Positions 1 through 5,356 of a stretch of 7,866 bases of DNA are shown piece after piece (within the stretch, counting starts at the first letter, position 1; each line of letters begins with the position of its first letter). The notes beneath the pieces were generated by a model, which did no database searches, had not been told where the DNA came from, and saw only the letters and a list, made by a program, of their open reading frames with translations. The DNA lies in NCBI GenBank assembly GCA_964502465.1, contig CAZCWX010000411.1, positions 1 through 7,866 on the forward strand, given 5' to 3'. Made by a program: the position numbers and the translations under genes. Source of the DNA: CAZCWX01 sp964502465 (lineage in GTDB: Bacteria > Desulfobacterota > Binatia > Bin18).

Positions 1-105
1 GTTCATAAGCCCAGCCTGGTGCCGCTGTTCCTTTGCCCGTGCCTTTTGCTGGACGGTCTCTGCCATCTGCTTCGCCCACTCGGCAAGGGGCTGGGTCGTC
101 TCCAT
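1..105 (-). CDS. Hypothetical protein, 5' end only (runs off the left edge)
   Basis: The first 35 codons of a minus-strand gene are visible, starting at an ATG at 105 and still open at the window edge. An AGGAG ribosome binding site lies at 113-117, seven bases upstream, which supports this start over the in-frame ATG at 111, which would sit almost on the SD. The peptide begins METTQPLAEWAKQMAETVQQ and is hydrophilic, rich in Gln, Ala, Lys and Glu, and probably helical. No signal peptide or domain can be recognised from this fragment. It may be a small helical protein or the helical N-terminus of a larger one. I do not recognise it. It lies 102 bases downstream of the desaturase operon on the same strand and could be a distal member or an independent gene. 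Confidence 0.6.
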   Translation of the reverse strand, partial: METTQPLAEWAKQMAETVQQKARAKEQRHQAGLMN

Positions 106-112
106 GAGCATT

Positions 113-117
113 CTCCT
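113..117 (-). promoter_or_regulatory. Ribosome binding site of the left-edge gene
   Basis: AGGAG on the minus strand, within AAGGAGAA, lies seven bases before the ATG at 105. This good match selects the ATG at 105 as the start. Confidence 0.6.
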
Positions 118-207
118 TTTTTCTTGCCAAGCAAAAACAACTGCATGTAGTCAGCGAATACGTAGGGAGGATGTAGCAGTTTCTGGTCTCCCCCTGAGAG
201 AGCAGGC

Positions 208-702
208 TTAGAAGCGGGCGAGCTTTTCTTTCCAGAGCGTCTCTAGCTCCTGACTTTCGAGGTCTGAGAGTGCCTGGAGGCGAGGATGAGGATCCAATAA
301 GGTGCCAGCAGTTGGATGAACATATCGGCGGAGCTTCTCTGAAAAAAACACCAAGGCACCGGCTGCCAAAAGCTGTCGGGAAGAGAAATAATAACCGGAT
401 TCTGTACGATAGGCTTTCACCGTGGCTATCTCCTTCTCCGCCTGTGTGGCGGACGTATGAGGCTGAGAGGCGTGGACAAAAGGGTCGCGGCGCATCGACA
501 CCCAACCTGGTGGCAGTCCTCCTCGCTTATCTCGGGATAGACTCGAGCGGAGGGAACGTCGCACTGCAGCAAGATGGTCCGTGGTGAGAGGGAGTAATTC
601 TGCTAAAATGCGTGCCCCTATCCTTCGCACTATCCGCTCGTCCGCTGCAAAACTCGAGCGGTGAACCCGGGGGAGTTGAACAGCTTTCGGATATATAAAC
701 AT
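208..702 (-). CDS. Conserved-looking hypothetical protein, third gene of the desaturase operon
   Basis: This 164-residue protein is not one I recognise. The start ATG at 702 lies only six bases after the stop of the upstream XRE-type gene, which argues for translation by coupling, since no good Shine-Dalgarno is visible. The N-terminal half (residues 14-60) is rich in Arg and predicted helical. Residues 65-90 are polar and probably loop. Residues 97-128 (VKAYRTESGYYFSSRQLLAAGALVFFSEKLRRYVHP region) alternate like a small alpha/beta unit, with a short hydrophobic stretch LLAAGALVFF at 111-120 that is too short for a convincing membrane span. The C-terminus (140-164) is an acidic/basic helix. 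There is no signal peptide. Its position suggests a partner of the HTH protein or an accessory of lipid desaturation, but that is inference from context only. Codon use looks like genuine coding sequence. Confidence 0.6.
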   Translation of the reverse strand: MFIYPKAVQLPRVHRSSFAADERIVRRIGARILAELLPLTTDHLAAVRRSLRSSLSRDKRGGLPPGWVSMRRDPFVHASQPHTSATQAEKEIATVKAYRTESGYYFSSRQLLAAGALVFFSEKLRRYVHPTAGTLLDPHPRLQALSDLESQELETLWKEKLARF

Positions 703-708
703 ATGAAT

Positions 709-1188
709 CTACTGCGTTATCCGTTGGGTGCGCGTGCGTGGAGCTTCTATTGGCGCTCGCGTTTTACGGTTTGTGGAGGAAGAACGCTTGGGGGAGGCCC
801 GTTTGCTCCTCGCGCCATCCACTCCCTGAACCCTTGCTCGCAGGCTCTCGGCTGTCGCTTCCCCAAGGGGAACATCAGACCAGGATGGCAGCTGAGCGAT
901 CAGTGCCGGAGCCAGCGCAGCCCCTAAGGTGAGCAACGGAGAAAAACCCGCCACTGCCGCCATCGCGCTGAGTGCCCCCACTCGCTTCCAGTCGATTGCG
1001 GGTCCCGGCGTATCGCGTGCAGTGAGCTGCTGCAATGTCTGGAGAACACGAGCGCAATCGCCGGTCGGCGCGGTCTTCCCATTCTCCCAACGGTTGACTG
1101 TGGCAAAGCTCACGCCGAGAATGCGGGCAAAGGCTTCTTGAGTCAGGTGCAGTCGCTCACGCAACGCTTTAATTGCTTTTGGGGTCAT
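709..1188 (-). CDS. XRE/YiaG-type helix-turn-helix protein with a hydrophobic middle segment
   Basis: This 159-residue protein has an N-terminal Cro/C1-type HTH at residues 4-54. The pattern LRERLHLTQEAFARILGVSF then TVNRWENGKTAP is the classic helix 2-turn-helix 3 and matches the short YiaG-like DNA-binding family. Residues 71-100 are strongly hydrophobic (Ala/Leu/Gly/Pro rich, no charges), long enough to cross or enter a membrane, which is unusual for this family. The C-terminal tail (about 116-159) is basic and low in complexity, rich in Arg, Lys, Ser and Thr. The start at 1188 is 10 bases after the desaturase stop, with a weak GAGAG SD; the next gene follows six bases on. Operon position suggests it reads or controls desaturase expression. 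It could equally be a soluble regulator with a hydrophobic core segment. The HTH assignment is secure; the target and the membrane association are inference. Confidence 0.8.
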   Translation of the reverse strand: MTPKAIKALRERLHLTQEAFARILGVSFATVNRWENGKTAPTGDCARVLQTLQQLTARDTPGPAIDWKRVGALSAMAAVAGFSPLLTLGAALAPALIAQLPSWSDVPLGEATAESLRARVQGVDGARSKRASPKRSSSTNRKTRAPIEAPRTRTQRITQ

Positions 1189-1198
1189 AGAGGGTCTC

Positions 1199-2083
1199 TC
1201 ATACAGGCATTGTCACACGTTCAGACACCGAGGGCAGTAAGGGCCTCCGCACCTCTGTGGCCAGTCCTAACCGTTCCAGTCCGATGATGACCAACCAACC
1301 CAAGTCCGGCTGTGCAGCTGTCCAGCCGAACCGCGCTGAGCCTGGTCGCGCGTGATGGTTATGGTGCCAGTTCTCTCCCTGAAAACAGTGCCAAAACGCA
1401 AGCCAGGGCACGTTCCGGCTAGAATCTTCCCCGGGTGGGGTCCCTGGACGTAAATGGCAAACACTATTGACAAAACATTGGCCATGGAGCGCAAAGACTA
1501 AACGAATAGCACCCAGCCAGAAGAATGCCGCAACGCCGAATGCAAGACCGCTCAAGAACGAGACCGCAAGTAATAGGATTTGCAGATATGACCAGACCCG
1601 GTACGCAGGAGTATTAAGGTCTGGGCAGAAGCGCGCAGGTGCTGCGCCCCCAGCTTGCCACAGCCAGCGTAAATGGGCCCACCAGAATCCCCCCACTCGA
1701 GGACTAGAGACATCCTGCGGGGTATCGGCCGTGGCGTGATGCAGACGGTGATTCGCCGTCCACGTAATCGGAGCTCCCGATCCATTGTACATAGCAAAAA
1801 AAGTGAGAATTCCCTGGACGGCTGGGTGCAGCCGTAGCGCACGGTGGGCGAGAGCACGATGATAGCAGACGGTCGTGCCCAAGCCACCCATCCAGGTCAA
1901 CGCGCCTGCGGTGAGGAAAAGCGGCCATCCTGGCAGCGGATAGAGGACCAGCCCCACGGCTGCGGTTATATGGATCAGTACGATCCACAGAAAGGTCATT
2001 TGCTGACCGGCAGCCGGACGCCACCAGGGCCAGGTCCACGGCGGGGTAACAACAAAAGAAGGGGCACCAGCAAGGGTCGGCAT
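1199..2083 (-). CDS. Membrane acyl-lipid/acyl-CoA fatty acid desaturase (delta-9 type)
   Basis: This 294-residue di-iron integral membrane desaturase of the SCD/DesA type introduces a cis double bond into a saturated acyl chain, using O2 and electrons from a redox partner. The histidine boxes are all present: HRALAH at 75-80, HRLHH at 112-116 (in NHRLHHATADTPQDVSSP) and ENWHHNHHA at 237-245. The extra His/Asn pattern typical of this family is also seen (H200, NSVCH at 206-210). Hydrophobic segments at about 31-50, 53-73, 165-187 and 188-200 fit the usual four-span topology, with the His boxes cytoplasmic. Length is normal for the bacterial enzymes, with no cytochrome b5 or reductase fusion. 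An AGGAG SD at 2095-2099 lies 11 bases from the ATG. It leads an operon with an XRE-type protein and an orphan. Regiospecificity and the acyl carrier (CoA, ACP or lipid) cannot be told from the sequence. Confidence 0.93.
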   Translation of the reverse strand: MPTLAGAPSFVVTPPWTWPWWRPAAGQQMTFLWIVLIHITAAVGLVLYPLPGWPLFLTAGALTWMGGLGTTVCYHRALAHRALRLHPAVQGILTFFAMYNGSGAPITWTANHRLHHATADTPQDVSSPRVGGFWWAHLRWLWQAGGAAPARFCPDLNTPAYRVWSYLQILLLAVSFLSGLAFGVAAFFWLGAIRLVFALHGQCFVNSVCHLRPGTPPGEDSSRNVPWLAFWHCFQGENWHHNHHARPGSARFGWTAAQPDLGWLVIIGLERLGLATEVRRPLLPSVSERVTMPV

Positions 2084-2094
2084 GCGAAAAAGGT

Positions 2095-2099
2095 CTCCT
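2095..2099 (-). promoter_or_regulatory. Ribosome binding site of the desaturase
   Basis: AGGAG (within AAAGGAGA) on the minus strand, 11 bases upstream of the ATG at 2083. The spacing is a little long but the match is good. Confidence 0.6.
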
Positions 2100-2134
2100 T
2101 TGCGTATTCAGCGGGGCGGCGCACAAGGCCAGCA

Positions 2135-2182
2135 CCGCACCTTCTTGCGGCTCTCAGGTTCGTATCAGCACGAGTAAGTGCT
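2135..2182 (-). promoter_or_regulatory. Structured desaturase leader: two short hairpins
   Basis: Two perfect inverted repeats lie in the presumed 5' untranslated region of the desaturase. The promoter-proximal one pairs 2167-2171 with 2178-2182 (AGCAC/GTGCT, six-base loop). The other pairs 2135-2139 with 2146-2150 (CCGCA/TGCGG, six-base loop). Stems of five pairs are short, so they may be chance, but the untranslated stretch from the AT-rich block to the start codon is about 130 nt, longer than a simple leader needs. No known riboswitch family is recognised. Confidence 0.3.
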
Positions 2183-2210
2183 CAAGAGAGACGAAGGGGA
2201 TCTACTCAAT

Positions 2211-2246
2211 AGTTTATATAACTTATTCTATAACAACTTATATAAC
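2211..2246 (-). promoter_or_regulatory. AT-rich promoter/operator block: three 12-bp tandem units
   Basis: Three contiguous 12-bp units (2211-2222, 2223-2234, 2235-2246) each end in TATAAC on the plus strand. The outer two contain the palindrome TTATATAA and the middle one has the related TTATTCTATAA. The block stands out sharply from its GC-richer surroundings and lies upstream of the desaturase. On the minus strand it holds several TATA-type hexamers and TTGTTA boxes that could act as -10/-35 elements, though no single pair is clearly best. The tandem palindromic layout is what one expects of a multi-site operator. The binding protein is unknown; the HTH protein in the same operon is one candidate. 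Confidence 0.45.
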
Positions 2247-2312
2247 AATAAAAACTGCAGAACAAGCTACCCCTGTCAGTCTCCTCAGTTTCCGCTGCTT
2301 CCGACGCCCGTT

Positions 2313-2332
2313 TGATCGCTCAGTGAGGATCA
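2313..2332. repeat. Inverted repeat between cobD and the desaturase promoter
   Basis: TGATC at 2313-2317 and CTC at 2319-2321 pair with GAG at 2325-2327 and GATCA at 2328-2332, giving an eight-pair stem with one bulged base and a three-base loop. It lies about 50 bases past the cobD stop, where a terminator of the cobalamin cluster would be expected, but there is no T-tract on the 3' side for minus-strand transcripts (five T's precede it instead). It may be a factor-independent terminator remnant, an RNA-stabilising stem, or chance. Confidence 0.25.
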
Positions 2333-2380
2333 GAAAAACCCATCTCGCAGTACCTCATCCGTGGGGGAGAAAAGTTGTCC

Positions 2381-3532
2381 CTATCCGCAGACTTTTCGCA
2401 ACATCGCGAGGAGACGGACATTTTCCTCACGTGTCCGCACCGCGATGCGGAAAAATTGTTTTCCTAATCCATGGAAATTATGACAGGAACGGATCAATAT
2501 ATTCTCTGTGGCCAGCCGTTGGACAAGGAGAGGAGCGCTGAGCGCTCCTTTGGCAAAGCGGACAAGCAGAAAATTCGCCTGCGAGGGGAACGGTTGTAAC
2601 CCTGCTACGGCTGCTACTTGCTCAAACAGCCACGCACGTTCGCGGACGAGGAATTCCCTACTGCGCTGGACAAACTGCGGATCCTGCACACAGGCAACGG
2701 CAACTTCCTGAGCGACAGTGTTGACTGACCAGGGCTCGAGTTGCGCCCGCAGCCGCTTTATGACTTGTGGCCGTGCAATCACGTACCCAGCCCGGAGACC
2801 CGGCAGGGCAAAGAACTTGGTCAAGGAGCGCAACACAATGACATGTGGATTGTGGGCGGCAATCTGCTTGAATGATTCTTCCTCCACCCAGTCGATAAAA
2901 GCTTCATCTATTATCAGCTTGGTATGGGTGCGCTGACAGAGCTGGACGAGGGCTTCTGTTTGCACGCGTGGCACCAATGCTCCGGTCGGGCTGTTGGGAT
3001 TCGTCAGCACGACAACGTCATAATTTTTCATGAGCGCGAGGCTGAGTCGCTCAAGCAGCAGGACGAAACGGGGCGGGCGCAGCAAAAAATGTTCGACCTG
3101 GGCTCCGCTCAGGCGAAATGCCGCCTGATGTTCGCTGAAAAGCGGTGCGATCAACAGCACTCGTTGAGCAGCCAGCGTCCGAGCAAGGAGGGAGATCAGT
3201 TGGGTTGAGCCATTCCCTACCAGAACCGCCTCTGGGTTCAGACAGTGATACTCCGCAAGTGTGGTTGTGAGCGTCTCAGCGTACGGTTCTGGATAATGGA
3301 CAATCCGTGATAGCGCCTGACGGTACGCACTCTCGGCTTGCGGAGGCCAGCCAAGTGGATTGATGCTGGCACTGAAATCGAGCACGCTCTCCGGAGCGAT
3401 GCCACGGGCACGGGCAAAAGCGTGGACATTCCCACCGTGGGGAGGGAGTCTCGAGTTTCGCGGCCAGAGCCCAGAGTCCGAAGTACGGAATTGGCCTTTG
3501 GCTTGTGGCCTTTTGCCTTTGCGTTTCTCCAC
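2381..3532 (-). CDS. cobD: L-threonine-O-3-phosphate decarboxylase (CobD/CobC), PLP enzyme
   Basis: This fold-type I aminotransferase-like enzyme decarboxylates L-threonine phosphate to (R)-1-amino-2-propanol phosphate, the linker that CbiB attaches to cobyric acid. Residues are counted from the GTG at 3532 (383 aa). HGGN at 32-35 and DFSASINPLG at 52-61 are typical of the family opening. NPNSPTG begins at 178, DEAF at 209-212, and SLTKFFALPGLRAGY at 236-250 includes the Schiff-base Lys239 and Arg247. FRIAVRT near 361-367 supplies the carboxylate-binding Arg. The GTG overlaps the cbiB stop by one base (TAGTG) and has GGGAG nine bases upstream; GTG 3538 and TTG 3556 are less likely. No other start codon precedes the conserved domain, so about 30 residues (roughly 2-30) are encoded by a degenerate 7-bp repeat and are absent from ordinary CobD proteins. 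Histidinol-phosphate aminotransferase is the main alternative, made unlikely by the neighbours and the HGGN opening. Confidence 0.88.
   Translation of the reverse strand: MEKRKGKRPQAKGQFRTSDSGLWPRNSRLPPHGGNVHAFARARGIAPESVLDFSASINPLGWPPQAESAYRQALSRIVHYPEPYAETLTTTLAEYHCLNPEAVLVGNGSTQLISLLARTLAAQRVLLIAPLFSEHQAAFRLSGAQVEHFLLRPPRFVLLLERLSLALMKNYDVVVLTNPNSPTGALVPRVQTEALVQLCQRTHTKLIIDEAFIDWVEEESFKQIAAHNPHVIVLRSLTKFFALPGLRAGYVIARPQVIKRLRAQLEPWSVNTVAQEVAVACVQDPQFVQRSREFLVRERAWLFEQVAAVAGLQPFPSQANFLLVRFAKGALSAPLLVQRLATENILIRSCHNFHGLGKQFFRIAVRTREENVRLLAMLRKVCG
3446..3523. repeat. Degenerate 7-bp tandem repeat inside the 5' end of cobD
   Basis: About eleven consecutive 7-bp units can be laid out on the plus strand. 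A first block of GAGTCTC, GAGTTTC, GCGGCCA, GAGCCCA, GAGTCCG is followed, after an 8-base unit, by AATTGGC, CTTTGGC, TTGTGGC, CTTTTGC, CTTTGCG. The two halves have different consensus sequences but keep nearly the same phase. The array lies between the cobD start codon and its conserved domain and is translated as a Lys/Arg/Gln/Ser-rich N-terminal extension. Confidence 0.65.
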
Positions 3533-4494
3533 TAGCACACTCTCCCTAAGAGACAAGCCATAAGCGCCAGTACACTCGCAGTATCGAGCAACACCAGACT
3601 GCGAGAAATCTGGCCAAGGTGCAGGGGTTGCTGCGTTTCGCCCAGAGTGGGTTTCTCTACGATTTCCCCAAAGTAACGGCTGGGTCCTCCCAGTTGTACC
3701 CCCAGGGTGCCGGCTAAAGCGGCTTCGGGATAGCCGGCGTTCGGGCTCGCGTGCTTATGCCCATCACGCCAGACAATGCGCCAGGCTGCAGCTCCATCAT
3801 AGGGGTGTCCGAGACCTCTGAGCATCCAGGCAGCACCAACGAGGGCAAGAGCAGTCAACCGGGCGGGAATCAAGTTGACAAGATCATCCAGGCGTGCGGC
3901 TGCTTTCCCAAAATATTCATACCGTTCGGTGTGATACCCGAGCATCGAGTCTAGGGTGTTGATTGCTTTATAGGTCAACGCCAAAGGGACCCCACCCACA
4001 GCAAGGTAGAACAGTGGAGCGATAATGCCATCCGAGCTGTTCTCCGCTACTGATTCGAGTGTTCCGCGGACCACTTCTGTTTCAGAAAGGTTCTCGGTTT
4101 CACGGCTCACCAAGCGTGCAAGCCTGAGGCGTGCCCGGTTCAGATCCCCTGCAGAGAGGGGCTGCAAGACCGCTTGTGCATGTTCCTTGAGACTGCGTCG
4201 AGCAAGACACAGTGACCCTAAGAAGACGGCAATTCCTTGCCCGAGCCACCAGGACAGCCCGGTGGATACGTGTAGGACAAGCACAGTGAGCAGATAGGTC
4301 AAGAACACAATAACCACCACGAGCCCGAGCCCGAGGAAGATTTCTTGACCAGGTGAAGCCGGGCCTCGGCGTAACCATCCCTCCCCTTTTTCAATTGCCT
4401 GACCAATGAGTCGTATGGGATGTAGTAGCCAGGGAGGATCGCCAATCAGCGCATCAGTCACAAAGGCGAAGAGCACGAGAGCCGCATGTTCCAT
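3532..4494 (-). CDS. cbiB: Adenosylcobinamide-phosphate synthase CbiB
   Basis: This 320-residue integral membrane enzyme joins adenosylcobyric acid to aminopropanol phosphate (the CobD product), giving adenosylcobinamide phosphate. The family landmarks are present in order: DALIGDPPWLLHPIRLIG at 14-31, SLKEHA at 101-106, RETENLS at 131-137, ESVAENSSDGIIAPLFY at 147-163, KAINTLDSMLGY at 176-187, GKAAARLDDLVNLIPARLTAL at about 196-216, and HASPNAGYPEAALAGTLGVQLGG at 248-270. Hydrophobic segments at about 3-17, 52-75, 85-97, 155-175, 209-226 and 300-316 fit a multi-span protein. Length is normal. The start at 4494 has a GAGGG SD that is part of a perfect hairpin in the 36-base gap after cbiZ. 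The stop overlaps the cobD GTG by one base, implying translational coupling of the two enzymes that act consecutively. Confidence 0.95.
   Translation of the reverse strand: MEHAALVLFAFVTDALIGDPPWLLHPIRLIGQAIEKGEGWLRRGPASPGQEIFLGLGLVVVIVFLTYLLTVLVLHVSTGLSWWLGQGIAVFLGSLCLARRSLKEHAQAVLQPLSAGDLNRARLRLARLVSRETENLSETEVVRGTLESVAENSSDGIIAPLFYLAVGGVPLALTYKAINTLDSMLGYHTERYEYFGKAAARLDDLVNLIPARLTALALVGAAWMLRGLGHPYDGAAAWRIVWRDGHKHASPNAGYPEAALAGTLGVQLGGPSRYFGEIVEKPTLGETQQPLHLGQISRSLVLLDTASVLALMACLLGRVC
3541..3547 (-). promoter_or_regulatory. Ribosome binding site that decides the cobD start
   Basis: AGGGAGA on the minus strand inside the last codons of cbiB. It is nine bases from GTG 3532 but only three from GTG 3538, and it lies downstream of TTG 3556. 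It therefore favours GTG 3532, which also gives the TAGTG stop/start overlap. Confidence 0.55.
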
Positions 4495-4503
4495 TGATGC
4501 AGT

Positions 4504-4522
4504 TTCCCTCTCAGCGAGGGAA
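4504..4522 (-). promoter_or_regulatory. Hairpin enclosing the cbiB ribosome binding site
   Basis: A perfect 7-bp inverted repeat (TTCCCTC at 4504-4510, GAGGGAA at 4516-4522, loop of five) fills the middle of the gap between cbiZ and cbiB. In the minus-strand transcript the 3' arm carries the GAGGG that is the best SD for cbiB, so folding would hide it. It could control cbiB translation, mark an mRNA processing site or stabilise the 3' end of the cbiZ message. There is no T-tract after it, so it is not a standard terminator. Confidence 0.45.
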
Positions 4523-4530
4523 GAGACATA

Positions 4531-5250
4531 TCACAGCGGTTGAGCTTCCTGGGCTCGGCGAATCCCTTTCGCAACCGCCTCAGACACTGCTTGCCCAAAC
4601 AGTTCACCGAGCCGAGTGTGTTTCCCGCAATATGCATACGCAGGAGCCCCCAAAGGGCAGGCAACTGCGACACAATCTGTGCCCGTACCAGTCGCCAATG
4701 CATCGGATATCGTACTCTTCACCGTAGCAGCGTACAGAGCGCGAACTTTCGCCTCGGTTATCACTGCTACCGCTTCTACCAACGCCGCATCGGCGATCGG
4801 TTGGTTGACGACGAGAATGAGATTGATCGTGCCAGGCTGTTCCTCGTATGTTGCTGGATCACCAACAGCCAAGGCGTTGCTCAATCCAACAGTGGCAAAG
4901 CACTCGATCAGGATGGCATCGTATTGACTGACACGACGGACCAGCCGCTCCAGCTTCACCCCGGTCATCAAACCCACGACTGGAGCATGAACATTCAGCT
5001 GTTGCGCCAGGGAATGAAGGAAGACCCCTGGTTCGTGTGCAGGGTATGCCTCGGTTTGCACCTGATGGTTGAGGATTGTGCGCGCCTCGGTGAAGCCGCC
5101 ATGTAACGGCGCCCAGCTCAATACGCGATACGGTGTAGGAAAAGCGACAATGAGCGTACGATCACGGATGGTGGTAGCCCAGGAGATCAAATCTCTTGGG
5201 TTTGTTGGGTTCATTGAGTCGCTTGAGTCCATTGAGCGTATTGAGTTCAT
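4531..5250 (-). CDS. cbiZ: Adenosylcobinamide amidohydrolase CbiZ
   Basis: CbiZ hydrolyses the amide bond between the aminopropanol arm and the corrin ring of adenosylcobinamide, giving adenosylcobyric acid, so that salvaged corrinoids with a different lower ligand can be rebuilt. It was first described in archaea, and bacterial copies are regarded as transferred. Residues numbered from the ATG at 5250 (239 aa): RTLIVAFPTPYRVLSWAPLHGGF at 31-53 with NHQV at 61-64, GLMTGV at 93-98, GTINLILVVN at 140-149, EAKVRALYAATVKSTISDALATGTGTD at 166-192, and VACPLGAPAYAYCGKHTRLGELFGQAV at 196-222. The conserved part begins near residue 24. The first 18 residues (MNSIRSMDSSDSMNPTNP) are the translation of a 9-bp repeat. 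ATGs at 5250, 5232 and 5214 are all in frame, none with a Shine-Dalgarno; a perfect AGGAGGA lies at 5281-5287, 30 bases too far upstream. The true start is therefore uncertain; the identity is not. Confidence 0.92.
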   Translation of the reverse strand: MNSIRSMDSSDSMNPTNPRDLISWATTIRDRTLIVAFPTPYRVLSWAPLHGGFTEARTILNHQVQTEAYPAHEPGVFLHSLAQQLNVHAPVVGLMTGVKLERLVRRVSQYDAILIECFATVGLSNALAVGDPATYEEQPGTINLILVVNQPIADAALVEAVAVITEAKVRALYAATVKSTISDALATGTGTDCVAVACPLGAPAYAYCGKHTRLGELFGQAVSEAVAKGIRRAQEAQPL

Positions 5251-5267
5251 TGAGTCGCTTGAGTCTC
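5196..5267. repeat. 9-bp tandem repeat array over the start of cbiZ
   Basis: Eight exact-phase 9-bp units run from 5196 to 5267: TTGGGTTTG, TTGGGTTCA, TTGAGTCGC, TTGAGTCCA, TTGAGCGTA, TTGAGTTCA, TTGAGTCGC, TTGAGTCTC. A 36-bp higher-order period is visible: a 21-bp stretch at 5209-5229 recurs exactly at 5245-5265. On the minus strand each unit encodes three residues, producing the MNS-IRS-MDS-SDS-MNP-TNP series and three candidate start codons of cbiZ. Confidence 0.85.
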
Positions 5268-5280
5268 GGATGAGAAGACT

Positions 5281-5287
5281 TCCTCCT
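5281..5287 (-). promoter_or_regulatory. Stranded Shine-Dalgarno sequence upstream of cbiZ
   Basis: A perfect AGGAGGA on the minus strand has no ATG, GTG or TTG at normal spacing. The in-frame codon ten bases downstream is ATC, and the first ATG comes 30 bases later, inside the 9-bp array. It may be the ancestral cbiZ ribosome binding site cut off by growth of the array. Confidence 0.45.
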
Positions 5288-5306
5288 ACTGCCCTTATCT
5301 TTTCTT

Positions 5307-5342
5307 GAGACTCTATGGACGCTAGAGACCCCAGAGACTCTT
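5307..5342. repeat. Second 9-bp tandem array between cobT and cbiZ
   Basis: Four exact-phase 9-bp units: GAGACTCTA, TGGACGCTA, GAGACCCCA, GAGACTCTT, ending 15 bases short of the cobT stop codon. GAGACTC here is the reverse complement of GAGTCTC at 5261-5267 in the neighbouring array, so the two arrays can pair across a loop of about 39 bases. Confidence 0.7.
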
Positions 5343-5356
5343 ATCCTCTGCCTTCA

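Noticed and set aside
208..1188. Toxin-antitoxin pair (XRE protein plus 164-residue protein)
   Set aside because: The HTH protein is long, with a hydrophobic segment and basic tail; the partner shows no recognisable toxin motif; and both are in a tight operon behind a metabolic gene. Not excluded, but unsupported.
2313..2332. Intrinsic terminator of the cobalamin cluster
   Set aside because: The stem is present but there is no T-tract on the 3' side for minus-strand transcription; kept only as an inverted repeat.
3533..3556. TTG at 3556 as the cobD start
   Set aside because: It overlaps the cbiB end by 25 bases and has no SD before it; GTG 3532 has GGGAG at a normal distance and forms a TAGTG stop/start overlap.
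270..5308. Plus-strand open frames opposite the desaturase operon and the cobalamin genes
   Set aside because: All lie antisense to genes identified by clear family motifs or operon position, and their translations show no domain-like pattern.
5196..5342. CRISPR array or replication iterons
   Set aside because: Units are 9 bp with no spacers, and they overlap coding sequence; there is no rep gene or cas gene. They are short-period tandem repeats.
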